The notes below the pieces were generated by a model. The model searched no databases, was not told the DNA's origin, and saw nothing but the letters and a program-made list of their open reading frames with translations. Shown piece after piece: positions 9,543-19,174 of a stretch of 64,000 nucleotides of DNA (its first letter is position 1; every line of letters begins with the position of its first letter). The DNA comes from Sorangium cellulosum. GTDB lineage: Bacteria; Myxococcota_A; Polyangia; Polyangiales; Polyangiaceae. Where the stretch lies: contig NZ_JEMA01000372.1 in assembly GCF_001589285.1 (NCBI RefSeq), forward strand, positions 58,114 to 122,113, in the 5' to 3' direction. The position numbers and the translations under genes are program-made.

Positions 9543-12500
9543 TCATTTTCCCGTCCTTTCGCGCCGCGTCCGCGTCCAGGCAAGGCCCGCCGCGAGCGCG
9601 ACCGCGAGCGCCGGCCATGACGATCGCTTGGTCGGAGTGCCGAGCGCGTCGATGGTGCAGGACGAGAGGACCGGCGGATCCCTGGGTACGGGTGCGCACT
9701 GCCCGTCGCTTGTGCAGCCGAAGCCCTCCAGGCAGTCGTCGACAGACGAGCACGATCTCAGGCACGCCGAGCCACGGCACTTGAAAGCGGTGCAGGGCTT
9801 ATCCTCGTTGTGCGGAATTCGGAGCTTCTTGCCGTCGTCGCTGCACGTCGGTGTCGTGAGCGGGACGCACTCGTTGTTGACGCAGAGGCCGTCCTCGTCG
9901 CAATCCTCCTCGGAGTCACACCGCTGCTTGCAGTCCATCGTCACTGGATCGCAAGCGTACGGGGTACACCCGGTGCGGTCCTGCTGGACGCACTCATGCT
10001 GTTGGTTGCAGGCGAAGCTTGTCGGCATCCCGTTCACGCAGGACCGCTGGCCACAGAGCGTCCCCTCGGGGGGAAAGGTGCACGCATCGCGGCGCGTACC
10101 GTCGCAGAAGCCCTGGCATTCGCCTTCGCCGTCGCAGGCCTGGTGACTCTTGGGATGCGGAGCTTCGTGCGCGTCGCTGCTGCCGATCGTGCGGCAGATG
10201 CCGTTGGCCCCCTCGACGTCGCAGGCCTCGCACTGGCCCATGCAGTTCTCGTTGCAGCAGTAGCCGTCGACGCAGAAGCCGCTGAGGCATTGCTCGTTCG
10301 CTTCGCACGCTGTGCCGATCGGCTTCTTGCAGACGCAGGTCCGGGAGGGAGCGCCGCCGCCCGCGCCGCCCGTCCCGCCATCCATGCTGCCAGCGTCGTC
10401 CGGGGTCTCCTCGGCACTGCCGCCATCGGGCGCGTAGCAGGGGTCGATGCCGTCGCCTGCCGCGCCGCCACTGCTCGTACTGCTGCCGCTCGCGCTACTG
10501 CCACTGCTCGTGCCGCTGCCGCCGCTCGCGCTGCTGCTGCTCGTGCTCGCATTGCCAGCTGGACACCCATCGGGCACCGAGATCACGCCCGGCTCGGTGG
10601 TACACCATCCCTTGTCACGGTCGCACTGCTCGCTCGTGACGCAGCTCGTGGCGCAGTCCGTCTTTTCCTCGTTGCACTGGAATGGCGCACAGCTCGCCGA
10701 TCGCACCGGCACGGATCTGCCGTTCCTGCAGGCGCTCTCCGTCCTCGTCCCGTCGACGCAGTTCACGGTCGTGGGCGTGCCGTCCTTCGCTTTACCGCAG
10801 GAGCCGTTCTGCTCGTTCACCTGCTTGTCGCTGGCGCGGCACGCCTGGCAGGCGCCATCGCACGCCGTATCACAGCAGATGCCGGTGACGCAGTGACCGG
10901 AGGCGCAATCCTGGTCTCGCCCGCAGACTTCGCCGAGGCCTCGGGAGAGCAGTTCGGCGTGGTCCGTCGGCTCGCGCCCGCCGCCAGCGATCAGGATGGC
11001 TCTGCCTGCCGCGTTCGATCCGCCCGCGTTGACCAGCGTCGCGGTGTGGCCCGCGAGCGGCAACGCCGTGCCGTTGAACGAGATGTCGTCATAGGTCGTG
11101 ACCATGCCGGTCAGGGGGCAGTAACTGTCCACGGACGCGATCTGGGTCGGCGTGGCGTCCGGCAGGTCTGCCAGTCCGCCGGTAACGACGACATCACCCG
11201 CGGGCAGCAGCGTCGCCGTGTGGTCGTAGCGAGGCCCGCTGTTCAGCGGGATGTGCACCTTCGCGAACCCACGGACGAGCGTGCCGTCGACGCGGTCGAC
11301 GAAGATCTCGGCGCCGTCCTGCGCGATGGATCCTGCGATGGTGCCGTTGAGGCCCCCGGCAAGCAGCACGCGACCGTCGTGGAGCCGGGTCGCCGTGTGG
11401 CGCGCGCGCGCCTTCAGCATCGTGGGGAACGTACTCCGCTCCGGGGTGCCCGTAACAGCCTGGAACGTGCCCGGGGTGGCGTCTTCGGGAGCGTCCGCGG
11501 TGGCGTTGAATATCTCCCCGGAGGTCTGCGCGATGCCGATGTAGAGGCCACCCGTGAGGAGCACGTCGCCCGTGCCGAGTGCGTCGTCCGCGAGAAGCAC
11601 GGCCGCGTGCCCAGAGCGATTCGCGAGCATTGTCTTCGGCGTGAACATGGGAGCCGGCCCCGCGGTGTAGACATACGCGGTGTTCAGCGCCTGGTCCGTG
11701 CTGTCGGATCCGCCCGCGACGAGGATCCTCCCGACGTCGAACCGGGTCGCCGAGTGGCGCAACCGTGCCAGATTGGCCGGCACTTCGAGCCCTGGCACGG
11801 GCTCGAAGATGCCCCTCGCGGAATCATACCTCTCTACCGCCGCAACCGTCGAGAACGGCGGGCCGTCCTGATCGGCGCTGCCGCCGATGATCAGCACCTC
11901 CCAGCTCACTGTCGATGTGCTCGCCGTCTCCTCCTCGACCAGCGTGGCGGTATGATAGCCGCGTGCGCTCTGCAGGGAGCCGGTCAACGCGAAGGTGCGG
12001 CTCAGGGGCTCGTAAAGCTCCGCTGTGGGAATGGCGTTCCTCTTCTTCGGGGTAGCTTCGGTCACGCCGAAGCCACCGGTGATCAGCACCCGGCTGGCAG
12101 GGCTCGAAGGCTCAAGGAGCGTGGCCGTATGGTAGGTGCGTTGACGGAGCATGGTGGTCGTCGTCGCCTCCCATGTCGGGTCCACGAGAGCGGGGTACTG
12201 CACCGGCGCCCCTCGCCACGCGACCACCACGGTGCACGACCGCGACCCCGGAGGCGTGACCGGCCGCCCCCACGGTCCGCGCGGGTCGCCGTCCACAGCG
12301 CATCCATCGACGCGCAGGCTGGCCGGGTGGCGGCTTCCGGCCGCATCGAGCACATACGGCGGACGCACCCGCAGCCGAGGCGCGCCGCCCGCGTCGAGGA
12401 GCTCGAGGGTGTCGGCGAGGACACGCAGGCCGGCAACCCCGCTTATATCAACGGAATAGCGGAGCTCGCGCGTGGTGGGCTCGCGCTCGAAGTACACGAG

Positions 12501-13019
12501 GTCCTCGGTGCCGGAGGGGGTGACGAGGTACACGAGGTCTCCGCCGTCTTGCGTCAGGGCGCCCGCGTAGAGCGCGACGCCATCGACCTCGGCGAGCGAT
12601 GCGTCGCCGGCGCCCTCGAGCGTGAACTCGACAGCGAGGCCCGAGGCATTGTCGCGGACGCGGACGGCGCCGGAACTGCGCGCGGGGAGCTCGACGGTTG
12701 CCGGAGCGCCCGCGGCGTTCACGTGCGGCCGGGTGAAGCGCGCACGCAGGGCGCCTCCCTCCGCGCGCTCGAAGCGAGGCGGAGCGACCACGCGTAGCGG
12801 CGCCGCGAAGCGTGTGCGGATCGCGTCGAGGCGAGCGCGCGCGCCCGGCGCCTCGAGCTGCATGGAGGGGGCGCCGTCGTCGGCCGACGGGGAGAGCGGC
12901 GCGCCGTGGTCGGTGCAGCCCCAGGGGAGCGCGACTGCTCCCGCAGACGCGAGGGTTAAAGCAGCCGCGAGGCGAGGCCCTCCGACGAGGCGAAGGGATG
13001 AGGTTGGTTTCGTGGTCAT
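9543..13019 (-). CDS. Kelch-repeat, cysteine-rich surface protein
   Basis: The 1158-residue protein starts at the ATG at 13019, with GGAG just upstream, rather than at 13049. An N-terminal export signal (about residues 17-35) ends in ALPWGC, an imperfect lipobox. Residues of about 290-690 contain repeated kelch blades of the form HTATLL...VLITGG, expected to form a beta-propeller. Residues of about 695-1130 are cysteine-rich, with repeats such as CASGHCVTGICCDTACDG and CLSGFCVDGYCCNENC and a Ser/Gly linker. The C-terminus is a hydrophobic helix followed by an Arg-rich tail, like myxobacterial surface-anchored proteins. The role is probably adhesion or envelope structure. Confidence 0.85.
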   Translation of the reverse strand: MTTKPTSSLRLVGGPRLAAALTLASAGAVALPWGCTDHGAPLSPSADDGAPSMQLEAPGARARLDAIRTRFAAPLRVVAPPRFERAEGGALRARFTRPHVNAAGAPATVELPARSSGAVRVRDNASGLAVEFTLEGAGDASLAEVDGVALYAGALTQDGGDLVYLVTPSGTEDLVYFEREPTTRELRYSVDISGVAGLRVLADTLELLDAGGAPRLRVRPPYVLDAAGSRHPASLRVDGCAVDGDPRGPWGRPVTPPGSRSCTVVVAWRGAPVQYPALVDPTWEATTTTMLRQRTYHTATLLEPSSPASRVLITGGFGVTEATPKKRNAIPTAELYEPLSRTFALTGSLQSARGYHTATLVEEETASTSTVSWEVLIIGGSADQDGPPFSTVAAVERYDSARGIFEPVPGLEVPANLARLRHSATRFDVGRILVAGGSDSTDQALNTAYVYTAGPAPMFTPKTMLANRSGHAAVLLADDALGTGDVLLTGGLYIGIAQTSGEIFNATADAPEDATPGTFQAVTGTPERSTFPTMLKARARHTATRLHDGRVLLAGGLNGTIAGSIAQDGAEIFVDRVDGTLVRGFAKVHIPLNSGPRYDHTATLLPAGDVVVTGGLADLPDATPTQIASVDSYCPLTGMVTTYDDISFNGTALPLAGHTATLVNAGGSNAAGRAILIAGGGREPTDHAELLSRGLGEVCGRDQDCASGHCVTGICCDTACDGACQACRASDKQVNEQNGSCGKAKDGTPTTVNCVDGTRTESACRNGRSVPVRSASCAPFQCNEEKTDCATSCVTSEQCDRDKGWCTTEPGVISVPDGCPAGNASTSSSSASGGSGTSSGSSASGSSTSSGGAAGDGIDPCYAPDGGSAEETPDDAGSMDGGTGGAGGGAPSRTCVCKKPIGTACEANEQCLSGFCVDGYCCNENCMGQCEACDVEGANGICRTIGSSDAHEAPHPKSHQACDGEGECQGFCDGTRRDACTFPPEGTLCGQRSCVNGMPTSFACNQQHECVQQDRTGCTPYACDPVTMDCKQRCDSEEDCDEDGLCVNNECVPLTTPTCSDDGKKLRIPHNEDKPCTAFKCRGSACLRSCSSVDDCLEGFGCTSDGQCAPVPRDPPVLSSCTIDALGTPTKRSSWPALAVALAAGLAWTRTRRERTGK

Positions 13020-14416
13020 GATCTCCACCGCTGAGACCTGGGGGACCATGCACCCCCCGGTCGCAAGCTATCAGAACGGCGCGGGCGGCGCATGGATTTG
13101 TTTGCTGCGCCGGCAGAGCCGTACGTGATGACGGGTCATGCTCAGGATAGGTATAACGGTCGAAGGGGGGCAGCGCGAGAAGCGCGTGCGATCGCGCATC
13201 CTTTGCTTGCGGCCTGGGTCGGTTGGGGTTTAGCCTGCTTCATGGTGGCTGGAGCCCACGGAGGATCGCGGCCACGCAGCAGGGGGAGCAGTGGGCGAGG
13301 GTACGCGGTCGGCGAGAAGATCAGGGCGGGCGGCTGGCCCGACGCAAAGCAGGGCGCAGGCCGCCCACGCGGACGCGCTCACCCCATGGCGAGGCGTGTC
13401 CGCGAAGGAGGCGAGCCGCGCGGCGCCAAAGAAAATGAACTGGACCGAGACGCAGCGTGATATCGGCGCGCCCTTCTCGCGGGGACGGCACTGCTCGTGC
13501 ACTGCGCTTCTCGGGGTGAACCGGGCCCGAATCCCGCCAGGGCCTGGACAGCCGGGGCGGGAGGGAGCGGGACAGGGAGCAGCGGTTCGGCGTCGAGCCT
13601 CACCGGGGCTGCTGGCACGGGCGGCCTGCGGTCGAGTAGTCCGCGTTTGGATGGTGAAGGGTCGGGGCAGGATGTTTCTCTCGACCTGTCGCAGAGCGGC
13701 AGCACAGATGCGGAGTGCCGATGAAATTTTCCGAAGGCTGCGGATTGGACAAGGTCTACTCGACCAACGCATTAGGGGCGACGAGCACTACAGCAGCCGC
13801 AATTATCTTATAGGAAATGTGTGTGGCAATACGGCACTTGAGGTCAGCATGGTGCGATGCTCGCTGCCGTGATTTTGCGATGGTGGGTCGATGCGGTGCT
13901 CAACCATTGACAGCGACGGCGGCATGGGTTGTTGGGGCCGTGGGATAGTGTAAGGAACTGGGATGCGAGATCGGCAAGTGCGGCAGTCAGGCGTACAAAT
14001 GCAGCGGCCCACAGTACCGCTGCTCTCCGCTCGCCATCTGCACGGCGTGTGCGTCCGCGAGCGGTCCGGACGTACAAAGACAGCTGCAGCGCCGGATAGA
14101 TACGGCGGAGTGTACCCACGCGACGGTGCCGGAAGCAAGGAGACGGCGAGGGTGGTGGCGCGGACGTCACATGTGCCTTCGCGGGAACTTCCAAGTCGTC
14201 AGGACTTCATCGCGAGGAGCTCGGCGCCTTCGTCGTTGCCGTCCACGATAAGAACGCGCCTCTCGACGGCGAGCCGTTGCGCATCCGGGTGCCGGCCTCG
14301 GGCGCTGCGCCGCGAGCCGCCGTCCCCTTAGCCCGAAGAGGCGTTGTGAGACACCGAAGCGACAGGAAGCGCGACGTTACAGCCGATCCGATGATCGCGA
14401 AATGGCAAGGTGACCG
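13020..14416. other. 1.4-kb region with only decayed coding fragments
   Basis: No intact gene is convincing here; the overlapping ORFs look like random open frames in GC-rich DNA. Two plus-strand stretches look like old coding sequence without starts. At about 13950-14080 there is a cysteine-rich piece with LGCEIGKC and CSGPQYRCSP, directly after a stop codon. At about 14185-14330 there is a piece containing ELGAFVVAVHDKNAPLDGEP. Base composition falls sharply from about 13710 to 13830. The divergent promoters for the kelch gene and the lipoprotein gene must lie in this region, but I could not fix them. Confidence 0.4.
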
Positions 14417-15040
14417 ATGACCATGCGAGATACTCTGGTTAGATATGTATTGTTTTGCACAACTATTATCGTCCTGCATGCGTGCTCATCCGAGGATCAT
14501 AGCCCTCAGGACAATAGCACGGGGGCGGCTGGGGGCGGTGGCATCGAAGTGAGCGGAGAAAGCTCGAGCAGCAGTACGGGAAACGGTAGTACAACCGACG
14601 GAGGCATCGGCAATGAGGCAGGGGTGACCACTCATAGGACCTGCCGACGGACGTGCGCCACCGACGACGATTGCTGTCCAATAAAATCGCCCGAGGGAAC
14701 CTGCGGGGTTGAAAATAGTTATCCATATAATATATTTTGCGATATGAACGGCTTATGTAGGGACGCCCAGTGTTCACCAGCAGGAACAGATTGTCCCCAA
14801 ATGGGAGGGTACGAGTGTGTGCCCGTAAATGCTTTGTGGCAGTGTCAGAGAACATGTTCGGGGCAAGTTAATAGTTGTCCGGTCGGACAAACATGTTCTG
14901 GGGTTGATGACAATGGTATCGGTTATTGCAAGGAAAAGCCGTTTTGCGATCCGCTGAAATGTAATGGTGTATGCGTAAGTGATATTTGTGTATGTGCGCA
15001 TGATGATCAATGTGTTTCGTCTGAAAGGTGTGTGAATTGA
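14417..15040 (+). CDS. AT-rich cysteine-rich lipoprotein
   Basis: The 207-residue protein has a lipoprotein signal (about residues 7-23) ending in IIVLHAC, a Ser/Gly-rich linker (about 35-70), then a domain with more than 20 cysteines including CATDDDCCP, CPVGQTC and CAHDDQC. Such Cys-rich modules are common in myxobacterial surface lipoproteins. The ATG at 14417 has AAGG six bases upstream. The gene is strikingly AT-rich for this genome: one 60-base stretch from 14701 has only about 37% GC. That indicates recent transfer or unusual selection. It precedes the TSP3 gene in the same direction. The function is unknown. Confidence 0.75.
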   Translation: MTMRDTLVRYVLFCTTIIVLHACSSEDHSPQDNSTGAAGGGGIEVSGESSSSSTGNGSTTDGGIGNEAGVTTHRTCRRTCATDDDCCPIKSPEGTCGVENSYPYNIFCDMNGLCRDAQCSPAGTDCPQMGGYECVPVNALWQCQRTCSGQVNSCPVGQTCSGVDDNGIGYCKEKPFCDPLKCNGVCVSDICVCAHDDQCVSSERCVN

Positions 15041-15144
15041 TGCCGTGTGGATGCCGTTTTGTGTTCCATTTTGCTGCGCGTGTTGATAGGCGAAAGCGTC
15101 TTTTTTTCTAAGGCATGTAGACTGAACCAGATCGGGAGATGTCT

Positions 15145-17241
15145 ATGTTTTTCACCGAGGCGACAGCGTCAGAGTTTATTCATCATATTACCATTTCGTC
15201 TTGGTTTTCATCGGTGTCGCTGTCGTTGGTGTGGAACAGATCTCTAAAATTTTTGCTTGTTACAGTATGGGTTCTCGGGATCCAAATCCAGTCTGGTCTA
15301 GCCGATACGTGTCCCGTTAACACAGATGACCTCGACGGTGATTGTATTAAAAATTCGGAAGACAATTGTCCGAACGTAAGTAATAGCCTGCAAGAAGACG
15401 GCGACCGCGATCTTACTGGTGATGATTGTGACAATTGTCCGACTATTCGGAACAATCAGAGCGACAACGCCGACGCTGATGCATTCGGAGATTTGTGTGA
15501 CAACTGTCAATTTATAAACACAGGGAGCGTTCAGGAGCCGGACCCGGACAACGATCGCTCTGGTAATGCGTGTGATCTAGACGACGATAATGATGGTGAC
15601 GCAGATGCGATGGACAACTGCCCATCCACGAGAAACGAAGATCAAGGTGACAGTGACGGTGATGGCATAGGCGACGAGTGCGACAACTGCCCGGGGGTGG
15701 CGACGGTTGATCAGACAGATGATGATAGCAATGGTGTTGGCAACGCTTGTGACGACGACGACGGTGATGGAGTCTATAGCCCAACGGATAATTGTCCTGG
15801 CGTGAAGACCGACGATCAGACAGATACGGATTCTGATAGGGCAGGAGACGCGTGCGACCCAGACGACGACAACGATGGTGTTCCGGATTCAAGTGACGAT
15901 TGTCGCCTTATTGCTGATTCTGTACAGAGGAACACAGACTGCGACGACACCGGAGACGCCTGCGAGGTTGATGGTGACACAGACGGAGACGGGATATCAG
16001 ATCAGGAGGAGCTGGCTGTAGGGCTCGACCCGTTCAACGTCGACAGCGACGGCGACACTATCTGGGATCCATACGAACTAGATCGCGAGACGCCTCTGGT
16101 AATTTGCTACAGCCCAATTCCAGCAGCTTGTTATGGGAAGGGCACGATGGACAGGCCGGAGCCACCGCTGCAGCCGCTCACTGTTGCGCCTAATAGCGAT
16201 CTGGGGGAAATCAATGGAGACAGTTCTCCGGACGCAATCGACGGCGACAGCGATGGCGACAGCGTTCCGGATCAGCTAGAGGCAGGAGACGGCGACAGCT
16301 GCACCCCACCGGCCGACACGGATGAAGACGGCATCCCCGACTTCCGCGACCCCCACACGGACTATGACAAAGACGAAACCGCGGACATCGAAGACAACTG
16401 CCCTCTCGTTGCGAACCCGACCCAGAAGGACACCATTCCAGGGGGGGCCGGCGACATCTGCGACACCCCCGCCGATTACGACAACGACGGTGTTCCGAAT
16501 GAACCAGACAACTGCGCCATCGATGCGAATTCGGGGCAGGAAGATCTGGATGATGACAACGAGGGCGACGCCTGCGACACCGACAAGGACGGCGACGGGA
16601 AGCTCAACGGTGTAGACAACTGTCCGACCGTCCCGAACCCGATGCAGGAAGACACGAACGGCGATGGCATCGGGGATGCCTGCGACCCTGACACAGACTA
16701 CGACGAAGACGGCATTCTCAACGGTAGAGACAACTGTCCCATCAACGCCAACCACGAGCAGGAGGATGCCGATGGCGACGGCAAGGGCGACGCCTGTGAC
16801 ACCGATCGGGACGGCGACGGCTTGCTCGATGTCATGGATAACTGCCCCGTGACTGCGAACGACCAAGCCGACACGGACAGAGACGGCTCAGGCGACGCCT
16901 GCGATAGCTGCCCTTCCGTCGCCAACGCCGGCCAGGAGGACGCCGACATGAACGGCTTTGGCGATGCCTGCGAGCCCACCGGCGCTGGTGGCGCGGGCGG
17001 CGGAGGCGCAGTTGGCACCGGAGATGCCGGCAGCGTTGGCGGCGGCTCCGGTGGGGCGCAGACGCCGCCCAGGTCGATCGAGCTCGGCGGAGGCGGCCTC
17101 GCTTGCCAGATCGTCGCGCCCTCCTCAGGCCCGGCTCCCCTCGGCTCCGCCGCTGCTGCCGCCCTCGCCGCCCTCGGCCTCGTGGCTCGCCGCCGCCGCT
17201 CCCGTGCCGCCCCGCCGCGGTCGCTCCCCCGCGCCTCCTGA
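15145..17241 (+). CDS. Thrombospondin type 3 repeat protein with MYXO-CTERM-like tail
   Basis: The protein of about 698 residues is mostly calcium-binding TSP3 repeats of the form DxDxDGxxDxxDNCP; more than ten are visible across residues 50-590. A hydrophobic segment (about residues 35-52, LKFLLVTVWVLGIQIQ) acts as the signal. The C-terminus has a Gly/Ala linker, a single cysteine (LACQIV), a hydrophobic Ala/Leu helix and RRRRSR, the layout of myxobacterial C-terminal sorting signals. The ATG at 15145 has GGGAG six bases upstream; an ATG at 15139 is too close to it. The first half is AT-rich while the second half has ordinary GC. The gene ends 9 bp before the OmpA gene. Confidence 0.8.
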   Translation: MFFTEATASEFIHHITISSWFSSVSLSLVWNRSLKFLLVTVWVLGIQIQSGLADTCPVNTDDLDGDCIKNSEDNCPNVSNSLQEDGDRDLTGDDCDNCPTIRNNQSDNADADAFGDLCDNCQFINTGSVQEPDPDNDRSGNACDLDDDNDGDADAMDNCPSTRNEDQGDSDGDGIGDECDNCPGVATVDQTDDDSNGVGNACDDDDGDGVYSPTDNCPGVKTDDQTDTDSDRAGDACDPDDDNDGVPDSSDDCRLIADSVQRNTDCDDTGDACEVDGDTDGDGISDQEELAVGLDPFNVDSDGDTIWDPYELDRETPLVICYSPIPAACYGKGTMDRPEPPLQPLTVAPNSDLGEINGDSSPDAIDGDSDGDSVPDQLEAGDGDSCTPPADTDEDGIPDFRDPHTDYDKDETADIEDNCPLVANPTQKDTIPGGAGDICDTPADYDNDGVPNEPDNCAIDANSGQEDLDDDNEGDACDTDKDGDGKLNGVDNCPTVPNPMQEDTNGDGIGDACDPDTDYDEDGILNGRDNCPINANHEQEDADGDGKGDACDTDRDGDGLLDVMDNCPVTANDQADTDRDGSGDACDSCPSVANAGQEDADMNGFGDACEPTGAGGAGGGGAVGTGDAGSVGGGSGGAQTPPRSIELGGGGLACQIVAPSSGPAPLGSAAAAALAALGLVARRRRSRAAPPRSLPRAS

Positions 17242-17250
17242 GAGGATCGC

Positions 17251-19122
17251 ATGCCCATCGCGAATCCCGCTCTGACAACGCCCCTCCTGCCCGCCCGCCG
17301 CAGGCCCGACGCAGCGCTCGCGGCTCTCCTCGCGCTCGCAGCGCCGATCGCTCCCGCCGCCGCCCAGCCGGCAGGACCAGCCTCCGCGACCGTAGGCCAC
17401 CTCGCGCTCCAGCAACTCGAGCCGGCGCCCGCGGGCGATGCCCTCTTCGGCGTCGCCTCGCCGTCGACCAGCGGGCACCTCGTGCCTCACGTGCTCGTGA
17501 TGTTCGACTACGCCCGCAACCCCCTCCAACTCCGCGGCGCGAGCAGCGAGGCCATCGTCTCCAGCCAGGCGTTCGCACGGCTCGATGTCTCGCTCTCGCT
17601 GCTGAATCGGCTGCTCATCTCGCTCGATATGCCCGTCGCCGTCCTCCAGGAGGGACACGACCCCGGCATGCCCGGCGTCGCGTTTCATCCGCCGTCCGGC
17701 GCCGCACTAGGCGACCTCCGCGCCGGCTTGCGCGTCCGGCTCCTCGGCGACGAGGGCGCGCCGCTCCAGGCTGCGCTCGGCGCGTATGTCTTCGCCCCCA
17801 CAGGGGCGGCCGCCGAGTACGACGGCGAGGGCGCCTTCCGGGTTGCGCCTCACGCCACCGTCGGCGGCAAGCTCGGCGCCTCGGTCCCGGTCGTCTGGAG
17901 CGTCAACGTGGGCACCATGCTGCGCGGCTCGGACAACCCGCACACGCTCACCTTCGGCGGCGGCGCCGCGGTCGCGCTCCTCGGCGAGCGCCTGCGCGTC
18001 GGGCCCGAGATCTACGGCGCCGTCCCGCTCGCGGACCGGCCCATGCTCTCCGCCGGCAGCATCGCGGTGACCCCGAGCGCGCGCGTGAACGCCGAGGTCC
18101 TCCTCGGCGTACGGGTGCGGCTCTTCGACTCCATCGAGCTCGGCGGCGCTGGCGGCCCTGGCCTCTCCCGCGCCATTGGTACGCCAACCTTCCGGCTCCT
18201 CGCGCTCGCCTCCTGGTCGCCCGCGGCGCCGCGGGCGCCCGTCGCGGAGCGCCCCGCAGATCGCGACGGGGACGGCATCCTCGACGGGGTCGACGCCTGC
18301 CCCGCAGCCCGCGGCGTCGGCAGCGCGGACCGCACCGCGAACGGCTGCCCCAAGGCAGACCGCGACGGCGACGGTGTGCTCGACGTGGCCGACGCATGCC
18401 CAACGACGCACGGACCTATGAGCCTCGACCTCACGAAGAACGGCTGCCCGCCGGATCGCGACGGCGACACTATCGCGGACGCGGTCGACGCCTGCCCGGA
18501 CACGCGGGGCACGCGGAGCGCCGACCCGGAGCAGAACGGCTGCCCGCCGGATCGCGACGGAGATGGCGTGCTCGACCTCGTGGACGCCTGTCCTCTCCTG
18601 AAAGGCCCAAAGAGCGCCGACCGCTCGACCAGCGGCTGCCCGGACGACATCGACGGCGATGGCCTGAAGCCGCCCGAGGACGCCTGTCCCCGCGAGCGCG
18701 GTAAGCGCGACCCCGATCCGGCGAAGAGCGGCTGTCCGGACTTCGTGCGCGTCGCGAGCAACGAGATCGTGCTCCTCCAACCAATCCGCTTCCAGATGTA
18801 CGGCCGCGCGCGCAAGGACCTCGCTGATCCGATCACGGACGCGGTACTCCTCGACGTCAAGCACGTGATCGAGCAGCACCCGGAGTTCAAGAAGATCGAG
18901 GTCCAGGGCCATGCCGACGATCTGGGGGATCCGGAGTTCAACGCGACCATCGCGCAGGAGCGCGCGGACGAGGTGCTCCTATGGCTCACCGAGATCGGGG
19001 TTCCTCGAGACAAGCTCGTGGCCCGGGGTTACGGAGACTCGGTGCCGCTCGCGACCAACCGCACCGATGAGGGGCGAAAGAAGAACCGCCGCATCCAGCT
19101 CTTCGTCATCGAGCGGGAGTGA
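17251..19122 (+). CDS. OmpA-family outer-membrane protein with TSP3 repeats
   Basis: The 623-residue protein has a signal peptide (about residues 20-38, ending in AAAQP), a predicted beta-barrel (about 45-325), a run of TSP3-like calcium repeats (DRDGDGxxDxxDACP, about 330-490) and a C-terminal OmpA domain (about 500-623). The OmpA domain has IEVQGHADDLGDPEFN and ADEVLLWLTEIGVPRDKL, the peptidoglycan-binding features. This architecture anchors the outer membrane to the cell wall. It follows the TSP3 gene after 9 bp, so the two are probably cotranscribed, and it is followed by a strong hairpin. Confidence in the family is high; a specific role cannot be read. Confidence 0.9.
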   Translation: MPIANPALTTPLLPARRRPDAALAALLALAAPIAPAAAQPAGPASATVGHLALQQLEPAPAGDALFGVASPSTSGHLVPHVLVMFDYARNPLQLRGASSEAIVSSQAFARLDVSLSLLNRLLISLDMPVAVLQEGHDPGMPGVAFHPPSGAALGDLRAGLRVRLLGDEGAPLQAALGAYVFAPTGAAAEYDGEGAFRVAPHATVGGKLGASVPVVWSVNVGTMLRGSDNPHTLTFGGGAAVALLGERLRVGPEIYGAVPLADRPMLSAGSIAVTPSARVNAEVLLGVRVRLFDSIELGGAGGPGLSRAIGTPTFRLLALASWSPAAPRAPVAERPADRDGDGILDGVDACPAARGVGSADRTANGCPKADRDGDGVLDVADACPTTHGPMSLDLTKNGCPPDRDGDTIADAVDACPDTRGTRSADPEQNGCPPDRDGDGVLDLVDACPLLKGPKSADRSTSGCPDDIDGDGLKPPEDACPRERGKRDPDPAKSGCPDFVRVASNEIVLLQPIRFQMYGRARKDLADPITDAVLLDVKHVIEQHPEFKKIEVQGHADDLGDPEFNATIAQERADEVLLWLTEIGVPRDKLVARGYGDSVPLATNRTDEGRKKNRRIQLFVIERE

Positions 19123-19135
19123 CGGGGAGCACGCT

Positions 19136-19169
19136 GCGACAGGGGGGGCAGTAGCGTGCCCCCTGTCGC
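19136..19169. terminator. Bidirectional terminator hairpin between convergent genes
   Basis: A perfect 11-bp inverted repeat, GCGACAGGGGG and CCCCCTGTCGC, is separated by a 12-base loop. It sits between the stop of the plus-strand OmpA gene and the stop of the minus-strand PEGA gene. A short T-containing run follows on the plus strand. Position and symmetry suit termination from both sides. Confidence 0.8.
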
Positions 19170-19174
19170 TTGCT

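Noticed and set aside
9810..12797. A 995-residue plus-strand open frame
   Set aside because: It is antisense to the kelch gene, which has clear repeats, a signal sequence and cysteine modules. Long antisense frames are common in very GC-rich DNA.
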